Assembly (NCBI GenBank): GCA_003446775.1
Contig: DMCH01000158.1
Location: 23,126 to 87,125 of the forward strand
Direction of reading: 5' to 3'
Length of the DNA stretch: 64,000 nucleotides
Origin: Chloroflexota bacterium
Lineage (GTDB): Bacteria; Chloroflexota; Dormibacteria; Dormibacterales; Dormibacteraceae
Shown here one piece after another: positions 24,657 through 33,065 of the stretch. A program made the translations under genes and the position numbers. Numbering within the stretch: the stretch's first letter is position 1; each line of letters begins with the position of its first letter. The notes beneath the pieces are model-generated. The model was given only the letters and a program-made list of their open reading frames with translations, made no database searches and was not told where the DNA came from.

Positions 24657-26813
24657 ATGCGCAGGCAGCTGGGATGGCTGTGCTTGTTGCCCCCGCTGGC
24701 CTCCCTGACCTCAGCTCAAGCCGCCGCGGCCGGCGTGTCGTTCACCTCAGCGACGCATGCCGCCACGGCGCCACCGCAAGTCCCGCCGTCCGACGCCGCG
24801 GCCGCGGCCCCGGCGCTCGCCGCCGGTTCTGATTACGGGCCGGCGACCTGGGTGCCGGCGAATCCGGCCAACTACAGCTATGGCAACCGCCCGCACGACT
24901 ACCCGGTGCAAATGATCATCATCCACGACACCGAGAGCAGCTACGCCACCGCGATCCAGGATTTCCAGGACCCGACCTGGGCCGCCTCGGCGCACTACAT
25001 CGTCTCCAACCTCGGAGACATCACACAGATGGTGGCTGAGAAGGACATCGCGTGGCATGCGGGCAACTGGGACTACAACACGCGATCGATCGGGATCGAG
25101 CACGAGGGCTACGCGTGGACCTGCTGCACCTTCACCACGGCCCAGTACGACGCGAGCGCAAAACTCGCGGCATCCATCTGCTCGCGCTGGGGCGTCCCGA
25201 TGGACCGCACGCACGTGATCGGACACAACGAGGTGCCCGACCCGAACAATCCTGGCCTGTTCGGTGGCAGTGACCACCACACCGATCCAGGGCCGTACTG
25301 GAACTGGACGTACTACATGAGCCAGGCGAATTCCTACGCCAACGCACTCCCAAGTCCGCCGCACATGATGCCCGACCCAGTCGCTGTCTTGAACAGCTCG
25401 ACGAGCGCGACCGTCACCTGGCAGCCGGCGCAAAGCTGCCACTCCCCCATCACCAGCTACACGGTGACCGGCCAGCCGGGCAACCTCGTCACGAGCCTTC
25501 CGGCAAATGCGACCACGGCGACCTTCACCGGCCTCCAGCCCGGCGTGACCTACACGTTCACAGTCACCGCCAACAACGCCGTCGGACAGGACACGCTGAC
25601 CGCGTACTGGCGCTGCACGGTATCCAGCCTGAGCGCCGCACCCGCCTCGCCCCAGCCATCCGGCTCAACAGTGCCGTTCTCCGGCACATCGGCAGGCTGC
25701 CCCAACCCGCTGTACCAGTTCTGGGTGCTGGCGCCTGGGGGCACCTGGACGGTGGCTCAGGCGTACTCAGGCAGCGCCACTTTTAACTGGAACACCATCG
25801 GACTGGTCGCCGGTACCTACTACGTATCGCTGTGGGCCCGCGACACCACCAGCCCAGGCACGTCCTGCAGCAGCTTGGGCTGCTATGACGCTTTCGTGCC
25901 TGGCACCCCGTACTCGCTCACGAGCACGCCCTGCGGGTCGGTCACCGCTTCGGCGGCACCCGCCTCCCCGTCCCTGGCAGGCACCACCGTCGCATTCACG
26001 GGCAGTGCCACGGGCTGCCCGCACCCGTTCTACCAGTTCTGGATCTTGGCCCCCGGAGGCAGCTGGACGATCGTGCAGGCCTACTCCACCAATGTCACGT
26101 TCAACTGGAACACGACCGGACTCGCGGCAGGCAGCTACCTCTATTCGGTCTGGGCCCGCGACTCGGGAAGCGCGGCCAGCTACGACAGCTACTTACCTGG
26201 CACCGCATACACCCTCACCTCGACGTCTTGCACGTCGGCGACCGCGTCGGCGTTGCCGGCGTCTCCGCAAGCTGCAGGCACGCCCGTCACCATCACCGCC
26301 GGCGCCTCGGGCTGCCCGAACGCGCGCTACGAGTTCTGGATTCTTCCTCCAGGAGGCAGCTGGATGATCGTGCAGCCTTATTCGACCAGCGCGACGTTCA
26401 ACTGGAACACGACTCCGCCGGCGGGCACCTATCTCTACTCGGTGTGGGTTCGCGATAACAGCAGCGCGGCCGCCTACGACGTTTTTGTTCCTGGCGCCAC
26501 GTACACGCTGACCTCCACAACGTGCGCATCAGTGACAGCGTCAGCAGCGCCGGCCACCCCACAAGCGCATGGCACTACGATCACCATCACCGCCAGCGCC
26601 TTGGGCTGCCCTAACGCGCGTTACGAGTTCTGGATCCTTGCTCCTGGGGGCAGCTGGACAATTGCTCAGGCCTACTCCAGCACCGCCACGTTCAACTGGA
26701 ACACGACCGGCCTGCCCCCCGGCACGTACTTGCACTCGGTCTGGGTCCGCGACGCCAGCAGCGGGGCCAGCTACGACGCCTATCTCCCGGGGACCGCGTA
26801 CACGCTGACGTGA
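24657..26813 (+). CDS. secreted N-acetylmuramoyl-L-alanine amidase (amidase_2) with FN3 domain and four repeats
   Basis: Predicted 718 aa. After the signal peptide (LGWLCLLPPLASLTSAQA) an amidase_2/PGRP fold spans about 60-225: MIIIHDTES provides the first zinc His, AHYIVSNLGDITQMV and IAWHAGNWDYNTRSIGIEHEG are core strands, and HHTDPGPYW provides the second His. Enzymes of this fold cut the bond between muramic acid and the stem peptide. Residues 232-318 are a fibronectin type III domain. Four Ig-like repeats complete the protein; the first has an extra Cys pair in TSCSSLGCYD, the third has the short NTTPPAG turn, and the last is the HGTT class. An in-frame GTG at 24639 is the alternative start but precedes the -10-like box. 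Confidence 0.9.
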   Translation: MRRQLGWLCLLPPLASLTSAQAAAAGVSFTSATHAATAPPQVPPSDAAAAAPALAAGSDYGPATWVPANPANYSYGNRPHDYPVQMIIIHDTESSYATAIQDFQDPTWAASAHYIVSNLGDITQMVAEKDIAWHAGNWDYNTRSIGIEHEGYAWTCCTFTTAQYDASAKLAASICSRWGVPMDRTHVIGHNEVPDPNNPGLFGGSDHHTDPGPYWNWTYYMSQANSYANALPSPPHMMPDPVAVLNSSTSATVTWQPAQSCHSPITSYTVTGQPGNLVTSLPANATTATFTGLQPGVTYTFTVTANNAVGQDTLTAYWRCTVSSLSAAPASPQPSGSTVPFSGTSAGCPNPLYQFWVLAPGGTWTVAQAYSGSATFNWNTIGLVAGTYYVSLWARDTTSPGTSCSSLGCYDAFVPGTPYSLTSTPCGSVTASAAPASPSLAGTTVAFTGSATGCPHPFYQFWILAPGGSWTIVQAYSTNVTFNWNTTGLAAGSYLYSVWARDSGSAASYDSYLPGTAYTLTSTSCTSATASALPASPQAAGTPVTITAGASGCPNARYEFWILPPGGSWMIVQPYSTSATFNWNTTPPAGTYLYSVWVRDNSSAAAYDVFVPGATYTLTSTTCASVTASAAPATPQAHGTTITITASALGCPNARYEFWILAPGGSWTIAQAYSSTATFNWNTTGLPPGTYLHSVWVRDASSGASYDAYLPGTAYTLT
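25614..26810 (+). repeat. four-unit Ig-like array of the amidase
   Basis: Units begin near 25614, 25932, 26229 and 26523. Unit 1 has the longest loop, with two additional cysteines; unit 4 reads QAHGTT and ends YTLT at the stop. Confidence 0.9.
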
Positions 26814-26852
26814 GCTAGCCTCAGTTCCATAAACTTCGGACCGGCTAACGCA

Positions 26853-27980
26853 ATGGAAGGACTCGGGAGGCCCACCTCCTTCGCGAAACTGATCGGGCGG
26901 AAGCTTCAGCACGAATCTTTCACGCTCCTCGACGTTGGGTGCAGTGGCGGTCTTGACGAAGCGTGGCGGAGCTTTGGGCCGAAGCTGCGTGCATTTGGCT
27001 TCGATCCAAACATCGCTGAGTGCAAGCGGCTCGCCTCACTCGAGTCCAACGCAAACGTTCGATACATCTCAGCCTTCGTCGGCGTTCCGCCCGACGATGC
27101 GTTCGTACAGAGGAAGGGAAACCGACCGGACATCAGCAAGAATCCGTGGGATCGCCTCAGCGTTGCGCGCTCTCTTGAAATCAATGCCGGCAATGCGAGC
27201 TCAGTGTCCGAGTCCGACACAACGAAGTTCAATCTCTGGCAGAAGACTGAGCTCGCGGATCCAAACAAGCCTGTTTACCTGACGAGCTTTGTCAAGGAGA
27301 ACGGGGTTGCCGACATCGACTTCGTCAAGATTGACGTCGACGGCGCCGATTTCGGGATTCTGTCCTCCCTGGACTCCGTTCTTGAAACACACAGGGTGCT
27401 TGGAGTTGGCCTGGAGGTGAACTTCGTCGGCTCCGAAGCCGATACGGACCACACCTTTCACAACACCGACCGTTTCATGAGAACCCACGGATTCGATCTG
27501 TTTGGGCTCACTGTGCGGCGCTACTCAAACAAGAGTCTGCCCGCCAAATACCTGTCCTCCACGCCGGCTCAATCAGAGTTCGGCCGCCCGCTCCAGGGCG
27601 ATGCCCTGTATGCGCGAGATGTCGCCAGCCCGGAGGGAAACGCTCTCGCGGATGAGCTGTCCGACGAAAAGCTGACGAAGCTCGCGGCCACGTTCTCTCT
27701 GTTTCAGCTCCCCGATTGTGCCGCCGAGCTCTTGCTTCGGTTTCGTCCCAGGCTGTCCAATGTTGTCGACGTCGACCGGTCTCTCGATCTCCTTGCGGAA
27801 CAGGCTCAAGTGGATCGTTTTCGAAACCTGCCTTACCGCACCTACATGGCGGCGTTCGAGGCCAACAGTCCCATGTTTTATCGAAGTCGGTTCTGGCCTC
27901 TGTCCGAAGGCCCGCGCCTTGTACGCAGAGGCTTCCGGCTGGTCGCAGAGCGCTTCTCACGACGCGGCCGTTTATCCTGA
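26853..27980 (+). CDS. FkbM-family methyltransferase
   Basis: This 375-aa protein carries the SAM-binding start LLDVGCSGGLDEAW, then FGFDPN, and the FkbM hallmark DFVKIDVDGADFGILSSL followed by GVGLEVNFVGSEADTDHTFHNTD. FkbM-type enzymes commonly O-methylate sugars or polyketides. The C-terminal 130 residues, after GDALYARD, are an extension beyond the methyltransferase core and are not recognised. It starts a run of glycan-modifying genes downstream of the repeat-protein block, with only 39 bp separating it from the amidase gene. No clear ribosome-binding site is present; TAAACT lies 17 nt before the ATG. Confidence 0.88.
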   Translation: MEGLGRPTSFAKLIGRKLQHESFTLLDVGCSGGLDEAWRSFGPKLRAFGFDPNIAECKRLASLESNANVRYISAFVGVPPDDAFVQRKGNRPDISKNPWDRLSVARSLEINAGNASSVSESDTTKFNLWQKTELADPNKPVYLTSFVKENGVADIDFVKIDVDGADFGILSSLDSVLETHRVLGVGLEVNFVGSEADTDHTFHNTDRFMRTHGFDLFGLTVRRYSNKSLPAKYLSSTPAQSEFGRPLQGDALYARDVASPEGNALADELSDEKLTKLAATFSLFQLPDCAAELLLRFRPRLSNVVDVDRSLDLLAEQAQVDRFRNLPYRTYMAAFEANSPMFYRSRFWPLSEGPRLVRRGFRLVAERFSRRGRLS

Positions 27981-28022
27981 TGTTGGTGCACGTCGAGATC
28001 ACTTCCTCGCCCCGCTCCCCGA

Positions 28023-28067
28023 CCCTCTCCCCTGCCGGGAGAGGGGGTCTGGTTTACTGATCTGAAG
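28023..28067. repeat. dispersed palindromic element, type 2, copy 2
   Basis: CCCTCTCCCC-TGC-CGGGAGAGGG (28023-28045) is followed by ACTGATCTGAAG at 28056-28067, shared with the copy at 16810. The element abuts or enters the 5' end of the next gene, and its purine-rich GGGAGAGGGGG could influence translation there. Confidence 0.65.
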
Positions 28068-28820
28068 CGGGAGTATTACGCCGAATACCGTCAGGTGGAG
28101 GACGTCCACTGGTGGTTCGTCGGCCGGAGGCGGATCCTGCTGCAAGTCCTGGACAGGTACCTCGGCGCGAGCAACGGGCAGGAGAGGCGGATCCTCGACG
28201 TTGGATGCGGGACCGGAACGATGCTGACCCACCTGGCGGCTTATGGGAAGGCCCAGGGGGTCGACATCGATGAAGAAGCCGTGGGGTACTGTCGCGAGCG
28301 CGGCCTGACCGATGTTCAAGTAGGCGCGCTCGAGAAGCTCCCATTCGCCGATGCGTCGTTTGACCTTGTGACCGCGCTCGATGTTGTCGAGCATCTCGAC
28401 GACGATCTCGCCGCTCTCCGAGAGATAGGTCGGGTGCTTCGCCCTGGCGGCCAACTTCTGATGACCGTTCCGGCCCATCGCTTTCTGTGGGGCGATCAGG
28501 ACGAGGTCAACATGCACAAGCGCCGCTATGTCGCGGCCGAGATTCGGGATCGTTTGACAGCAACCGGATTCCAGGTGCGCAGGGTGTCGTACATGAACGC
28601 ATTCATGTTTCCGCCCATCGCAGCCATACGATTGCTGCGCCGGTTTGAGCACCGCTTGCGGCCTCGGACCGCCCAGGAATCGGACTTCAGATACCCAGCG
28701 CCTCGACCGGTGAATTTCCTCCTCGCCCAGATCTTTGGCGCCGAGGCGCCCATTGTCAGACGCGTCAATCTGCCGATTGGCGTGTCCATTGTGGCGCTGG
28801 CGTCCAAGTCAGCGGCTTGA
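28062..28820 (+). CDS. class I SAM-dependent methyltransferase
   Basis: About 252 aa. LDVGCGTGTMLTHLA binds SAM, VDIDEEAV is motif II, and FDLVTALDVVEHLDDD and LRPGGQLLMTVPAH complete the fold. The N-terminal EDVHWWFVGRRR motif is typical of a methyltransferase group found in glycan clusters. GTG 28095 would place HWWF almost at the terminus; the conserved-looking segment KREYYAEYRQVEDVHWWF is restored if CTG 28062 is used, which I prefer despite its rarity. Its stop overlaps the next gene's TTG by 4 nt. The substrate is unknown, probably a sugar or lipid-linked intermediate. Confidence 0.83.
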   Translation: MKREYYAEYRQVEDVHWWFVGRRRILLQVLDRYLGASNGQERRILDVGCGTGTMLTHLAAYGKAQGVDIDEEAVGYCRERGLTDVQVGALEKLPFADASFDLVTALDVVEHLDDDLAALREIGRVLRPGGQLLMTVPAHRFLWGDQDEVNMHKRRYVAAEIRDRLTATGFQVRRVSYMNAFMFPPIAAIRLLRRFEHRLRPRTAQESDFRYPAPRPVNFLLAQIFGAEAPIVRRVNLPIGVSIVALASKSAA

Positions 28821-30562
28821 GCGCTGTCGCACGGTCGGTCACCCCGACACCAGAACTAAAGCAGTGGCCTAGCCTCCGGACAGTAATCGGGTGCTGCGTG
28901 GCAGCCGCCGTTGCGGTCGCCATCGATGCGTATTTCAACGCCCAGCAGGGATACATCTCTCGCTCCCCGGACTACGACGGCGTGGGGTATCTCGTGACCG
29001 CGCAAGGAGCGTACGGCGCGCTTCGTTCATTTCATCTGCGGACCGCTCTTCACCTGCTCAACAGCAACATCGCTCCTCTATGGATCACGGCGCTGACGAT
29101 CCAGCAGTTCATCTTTGGCGAGGGGACATGGCAGTTCTTCACGGCCAGGTTCTGGGGCGTGGCGCCGCTCCTCACCCTTGTCTACTGGATCGTTCGCAAC
29201 CGGAGCAGTCGCTCGATGGCAATCGCCGCTGTGGGCCTGACCGCCCTGCTGCCCATTGCCAGCGCCGGTGTTCGGGCGAGCTCATGGGAATTTTTTAGCG
29301 GTCAGGCGATCTACGGCGAGTTCTGGAGTCTGGGTGATCTCCGACCCGATTTCTTCGCCATCGTGATGGCCCTGTGCTCCATCGTTCCACTCGCGGAACG
29401 CTACCGGGCTCCGACCCTGTCGACCTACATCGTGTCAGGAGCATTTGCAGGCGCCGCCGTACTTGCCAAGCCGTCGACAGCACCAATAGTGCTCTTTGCC
29501 TGGGTTTTGACTCTCGGCGTCATCTGGTTTTGGAACCGTGGCCGGCGAAGCATTCTTCGCATGACTGCTCTGGCCGGGGTCGTAATGGCGGTGTTGATCG
29601 CCCCGTGGGCTGTGAGGGGTGGGATCTCGGCGACCATAGACCGCTACTACTCGGCTGCCGTGACTTACAAAGGTGCGTACAGCACGGTCCTCGATTTCCC
29701 GGACTTGATCATGTACTTCCTCCGCACGATCCCGACGCAACTCGGCCACATCGAGGCCTGGTTCGTGATCGCGGGATCGATTGTGCTGGTAGTTGCCCTC
29801 CTGCGCCGGCAGCTCGAGTTTCCAGAGTGGATCTATGGCGGACTTGCCATGCTCTTTTACGCCAGCTTGACGTCGACGACGAACAAGAACGTGAACGTGG
29901 GCGTGTATTTCAACCTATCGCTCTGGATCTTCTTCCTGGCCGGCGCGTCGCGCCTGGTGAGCAGACAGTGGCCGGTTGTCACGACTAAACGTGGGTCGCC
30001 ATTCGTGCTGGCTTCAATCGCCGTTTATGTCGTCGTGATCTATGGATTGGGAGCCGTAGCTCTCGCCAACTGGCCGGCCAACGAAACACGATCGAACGCC
30101 CAGCTGCTCTCGGTCACCAAAGAGGTCGCCCACGAGATGGGGCATTTCATATCCGCAGGTCAGTGTTTCGCGCAAGCTCCTGGTCCAGGCTGGCCGGCTT
30201 CACTCGAATACTTCATGACCGACTCCCAGGGGAGGCAGCCTTACTCGACTTCAATCGACGTGGATCCCTCACTGCCGATCAACGAGTACGTCGCTCAAGC
30301 CAGTCAATGCCCGGCGGTCATCTCATACCGAGAGGACATCACAGAGGTGGCCAAGATGTTCGTCGCATTTCCCGTCCGCCAGCCTTACCTGCGCGCGGTT
30401 GCCGACTGGGTGCGAAGTCCGAGCAGTGGATACACCCTCGACCGGAGCTGGCAGTTCACCGATATTGCTTCAAACGGTCTCCACACTCTCGGTCACTACC
30501 AGGGATATTCGTTGACCGTCGATCTCTTCATCCGAACGTCGGGAAGTCCCATTTCACCTTGA
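28817..30562 (+). CDS. multi-pass membrane protein, GT-C (ArnT/PMT-like) glycosyltransferase candidate
   Basis: This 581-aa protein has a short cytoplasmic start, then about ten membrane spans up to residue 420 and a soluble C-terminal portion. SPDYDGVGYLVTAQG in the first extracytoplasmic loop recalls the acidic motif of GT-C enzymes that use polyprenyl-phosphate sugars, but similarity is weak and no family assignment is firm. It begins with TTG inside a TTGA overlap (28817-28820) with the methyltransferase stop, indicating translational coupling. The C-terminal domain after residue 430 contains several Cys and is not recognised. Confidence 0.6.
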   Translation: MSAVARSVTPTPELKQWPSLRTVIGCCVAAAVAVAIDAYFNAQQGYISRSPDYDGVGYLVTAQGAYGALRSFHLRTALHLLNSNIAPLWITALTIQQFIFGEGTWQFFTARFWGVAPLLTLVYWIVRNRSSRSMAIAAVGLTALLPIASAGVRASSWEFFSGQAIYGEFWSLGDLRPDFFAIVMALCSIVPLAERYRAPTLSTYIVSGAFAGAAVLAKPSTAPIVLFAWVLTLGVIWFWNRGRRSILRMTALAGVVMAVLIAPWAVRGGISATIDRYYSAAVTYKGAYSTVLDFPDLIMYFLRTIPTQLGHIEAWFVIAGSIVLVVALLRRQLEFPEWIYGGLAMLFYASLTSTTNKNVNVGVYFNLSLWIFFLAGASRLVSRQWPVVTTKRGSPFVLASIAVYVVVIYGLGAVALANWPANETRSNAQLLSVTKEVAHEMGHFISAGQCFAQAPGPGWPASLEYFMTDSQGRQPYSTSIDVDPSLPINEYVAQASQCPAVISYREDITEVAKMFVAFPVRQPYLRAVADWVRSPSSGYTLDRSWQFTDIASNGLHTLGHYQGYSLTVDLFIRTSGSPISP

Positions 30563-30616
30563 CCGAACCCAGGCGAGCGGCCCCACCCGGCCTGGACAGA
30601 ACAAAGTCCCGGCTCC

Positions 30617-30695
30617 CCATCCTGCCGACCGCTACGCGGCCGGCCACCTTCCCCACAAGTGGGGAAGCCGCCGACCTCCCCACAAGGTGGGGAGG
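30617..30695. repeat. dispersed palindromic element, type 1, copy 3
   Basis: It has two adjacent hairpins: CTTCCCCACAAGTGGGGAAG at 30648-30667 and CCTCCCCAC-AAG-GTGGGGAGG at 30675-30695. The intervening CCGCCGACC matches the flank of copies 1 and 2. It occupies the gap before the methyltransferase gene at 30721. Confidence 0.7.
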
Positions 30696-30708
30696 TACAT
30701 GTCCTTGG

Positions 30709-30714
30709 CATAAT
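30709..30714 (+). promoter_or_regulatory. -10 box (CATAAT) for the gene at 30721
   Basis: CATAAT is followed by 6 nt and ATG 30721, the leaderless arrangement. No matching -35 box lies upstream, where the palindromic element sits instead. Confidence 0.4.
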
Positions 30715-30720
30715 TTGTCG

Positions 30721-31437
30721 ATGCTCACCAGGGTCCACCGCAAGCTATTCGTTCGCGAACCTCGGTTCGCAAGTTTTCTCGCACCCGACGCGCTGGCCAT
30801 CAACGAAGCGCGCCTGAAGCACCTCGCAACTCTCAATCTTCCGATTGAAAACAAGTCCGTGCTCGAGGTGGGAGGCGGCATCGGCCTGTTGACCGGATTC
30901 TTCGAAGAGCGCGGATGCACCGTGACTTCCACCGATGGACGGAAGCAAAACGTCGCCGAACACAAGAAGCGCCATCCGGAACGACGGCTCGCGAGGCTGA
31001 ATCTCGAGCAGCCCGGAGCCATTGACGCCATGGGGAAGTTCGACGTCGTCTTCTGCTACGGAACCCTTTATCACCTGGCGAACCCCGAACCCCCTCTCGA
31101 GGCCCTGAGCCGAATCTCGGACATGATTCTGCTCGAGACTGTCTTGACTCCGGGTGAAGACGAAGCTGTTCCTAACGTGCCCGAACTGCTCTTTGCGAAC
31201 CAGGCTTTGAAGGGCACCGGCTCGCGACCGACGAGAGCGTGGGTTCTAAACCGATTGAAGCGCTTTTGGGGTAACGGCTACATCTCGGTGACCCAGCCGT
31301 CGCATCCCGACTTTCCGCTGGACTTCAGCGTGCCCAAGACCACCCTGAATGTCAGGGCCATCTTCGTCGGAAGCAAGAAGCCGCTGTCGAATCCTTTGCT
31401 CTCCACCGAAGTGCCCGTCCGGCACTTGCCGATTTAA
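30721..31437 (+). CDS. SAM-dependent methyltransferase-like protein
   Basis: Predicted 238 aa. SVLEVGGGIGLLTGFFEERG is the SAM-binding loop, VTSTDGRKQNV is motif II, and FDVVFCYGTLYHLANPEPPLEAL with MILLETVL completes the core. The frame is open far upstream into the previous gene, but ATG 30721 lies right after a -10-like box and a palindromic element and gives a normal-length enzyme. The C-terminal third (WVLNRLKRFWGNGYISVTQP) resembles small methyltransferases of glycosyl clusters. The substrate is unknown. It converges with the FkbM gene ending at 31478. Confidence 0.78.
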   Translation: MLTRVHRKLFVREPRFASFLAPDALAINEARLKHLATLNLPIENKSVLEVGGGIGLLTGFFEERGCTVTSTDGRKQNVAEHKKRHPERRLARLNLEQPGAIDAMGKFDVVFCYGTLYHLANPEPPLEALSRISDMILLETVLTPGEDEAVPNVPELLFANQALKGTGSRPTRAWVLNRLKRFWGNGYISVTQPSHPDFPLDFSVPKTTLNVRAIFVGSKKPLSNPLLSTEVPVRHLPI

Positions 31438-31440
31438 GCC

Positions 31441-31474
31441 CCTCACCCTAGCACTCTCCCCGAAGGGGAGAGGG
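31441..31474. terminator. palindromic element, type 2, between convergent genes
   Basis: CTCTCCCC-GAA-GGGGAGAG (31454-31472) is an 8-bp perfect stem between the stops of two convergent genes, preceded by CCTCACCCTAG, a flank similar to the type 2 copy at 16810. It could end transcription in both directions; there is no pronounced T-run. Confidence 0.5.
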
Positions 31475-31477
31475 AAT

Positions 31478-32149
31478 CTAAACTCTCAAGAAAGTAAGAT
31501 TGGCTTCCTGCCCGTGGGTCTGGAGCACCTCGCCGGTCAGGCGGAAGCCCCTAGACTCCATGTAGTCCACGATCACTGACTTGTCAGGAGCACCCACGTA
31601 CTGCCGATAAGACGACGTTGTGGCCTCGAGTTGCACCTTCGCGATGTCCCTGAGCCTGTCGCCAGCCGACTTGACCACATCGAGGTCGAGCCCCTGCGCG
31701 TCGACCTTCAAGTAGTCGACCGACTTCAGGCCGGCCGCGTTCATGAAGGTGTCGAGACGCATGGTGGGCACGATGACCGAACCAACCACTTCGACATGCT
31801 GCTCAGTGACCCACTTCTGCACTCCTTCAGGGTCAAGCGGCAAAAGAGAGCTCGACTGCTCGTAGGAATTGAGCTGCAGCTCGGCGCTGCCATCGTGCTC
31901 GGAGATGGCGATCGGCAGCACGACATAATTTCGCAGCCGGGCCATGATCCGGCTCGCGGCACGAAGATTGGGCTCGAATGCGTAAACAAGTAGCCATGGG
32001 TCCTGGGCCGCATACGGCAATGTGGTCTCGCCTTCATGCGCGCCCACGTCTATCCAGATTCGCCGATACGAATGTTTCCGTGCGCGCCGTCCCAGAGTCT
32101 CAGCCAGTGCACGCCGGTGAACCTTGCGCAAAAACGTAGAGAAGTCCAT
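31478..32149 (-). CDS. FkbM-family methyltransferase
   Basis: Predicted 223 aa when started at ATG 32149 (MDFSTFLRKVHRR); the frame continues upstream but that part overlaps the divergent gene and looks non-coding. The core shows RIWIDVGAHEGETTLPYA, VYAFEPNLRAA, IAISEHDGSAEL and VDYLKVDAQGLDLDVVKSA, the standard FkbM order, and ends with RLTGEVLQTHGQEANLTFL. It is about 150 residues shorter than the FkbM enzyme at 26853 and has no C-terminal extension. Its start codon overlaps that of the divergent gene within CATG at 32147-32150. Confidence 0.87.
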   Translation of the reverse strand: MDFSTFLRKVHRRALAETLGRRARKHSYRRIWIDVGAHEGETTLPYAAQDPWLLVYAFEPNLRAASRIMARLRNYVVLPIAISEHDGSAELQLNSYEQSSSLLPLDPEGVQKWVTEQHVEVVGSVIVPTMRLDTFMNAAGLKSVDYLKVDAQGLDLDVVKSAGDRLRDIAKVQLEATTSSYRQYVGAPDKSVIVDYMESRGFRLTGEVLQTHGQEANLTFLRV

Positions 32150-33065
32150 GCGTCCCGACGGAGAACTACCGCTGCTCACGATTTTCTCAGCACCAAAAGC
32201 ATTCCGAGGCCATGTTGGCATTATCCAGGACAACGCCATCCGAAGCTGGTCGCGGCTGAGGCCGGCGCCGAGGATACTCCTCTTCGCAAACGACGAGGGA
32301 ACTGCTGAAGCGGCAGAGCGTCTCAATGCTGAGCTGGTCACGCAAGTCGCGACAAACTCCTTCGGCACTCCGCTCGTCTCGGACATGTTCCGGCAAGCAG
32401 ACAGCCTCGCGGCGGGCGACGTCCTGGCCTTTGTCAGCGCCGACATCATCCTCACTCAGCGCGCGATGGAAGCCATACAGATCGCTGCTGCGTGGGCGAA
32501 CCGTTTTCTGCTCGTAGCCCAACGCCACGACGTAGACATCCGGCAGGCACTCGACTTCAACGATGATTCAGCCCAGCGCTGGAGATCCCTTGCCGCAACG
32601 GGAAAATTGCACTCGCCAGGCGCGATCGATCTCTTCGTGTTCAGGCGCGGCCAGTACGCCGGAATGCCTCCATTCGCCATTGGGAGAACGGCTTACGACA
32701 ACTGGCTTCTATGGAAAACCGCGTCCTCCGGGATTCCGCTGATCGACGCAACCGAATACTTCACTCTGATTCACCAGAACCACGACTACTCACACGCTCC
32801 GACCGTCGACACCTGGCATGGAGTCGAGGCCAGCGACAACAGGAAATGGATTGAGCACTGGACAAACTACTACACGATCACTCACGCGAACTGGAAACTG
32901 GGCGCTGATGGGCAGATCGCGCGGGCGACGGGATGGCGATATCGCATGGCGGGGCCAAGGCAAGCTTTCAGCCACGTGCTACGCGCGACTCGAACTTTGC
33001 GCAGCCGGATCCGGACCTGGCGGCTCAGCCGGCGCTTCCGGCCGAGTCAGGACCAAAGATCGTGA
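32148..33065 (+). CDS. glycosyltransferase-like protein with NHDYSH motif
   Basis: Predicted 305 aa. LLTIFSAPKAF, ILLFANDEGTAEAA, VLAFVSADIILTQRAMEAI, AIDLFVFRRGQY, PPFAIGRTAYDNWLLW and IHQNHDYSHAP appear in an order I associate with GT-A-like transferases found in surface-glycan clusters; SADIIL could be the DXD-like metal site. This is a recollection of related sequences, not a demonstrated activity. ATG 32148 is preferred over TTG 32124. It leads a plus-strand operon and overlaps the next gene by GTGA (33062-33065). Confidence 0.65.
   Translation: MRPDGELPLLTIFSAPKAFRGHVGIIQDNAIRSWSRLRPAPRILLFANDEGTAEAAERLNAELVTQVATNSFGTPLVSDMFRQADSLAAGDVLAFVSADIILTQRAMEAIQIAAAWANRFLLVAQRHDVDIRQALDFNDDSAQRWRSLAATGKLHSPGAIDLFVFRRGQYAGMPPFAIGRTAYDNWLLWKTASSGIPLIDATEYFTLIHQNHDYSHAPTVDTWHGVEASDNRKWIEHWTNYYTITHANWKLGADGQIARATGWRYRMAGPRQAFSHVLRATRTLRSRIRTWRLSRRFRPSQDQRS

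Noticed and set aside
9208..26810. CRISPR-like regular spacing of repeated DNA every 290-300 bp
   Set aside because: The repeats are coding, in frame, far longer than CRISPR repeats and lack unique spacers; no cas gene is present.
30699..30713. Tiny open frame with a strong GGGGAGG site (Met-Ser-Leu-Ala-stop)
   Set aside because: Four codons only; the apparent ribosome-binding site is the arm of a palindromic element.
30163..30720. 186-codon N-terminal extension of the methyltransferase at 30721
   Set aside because: It lies inside the preceding membrane-protein gene in another frame and crosses a palindromic element.
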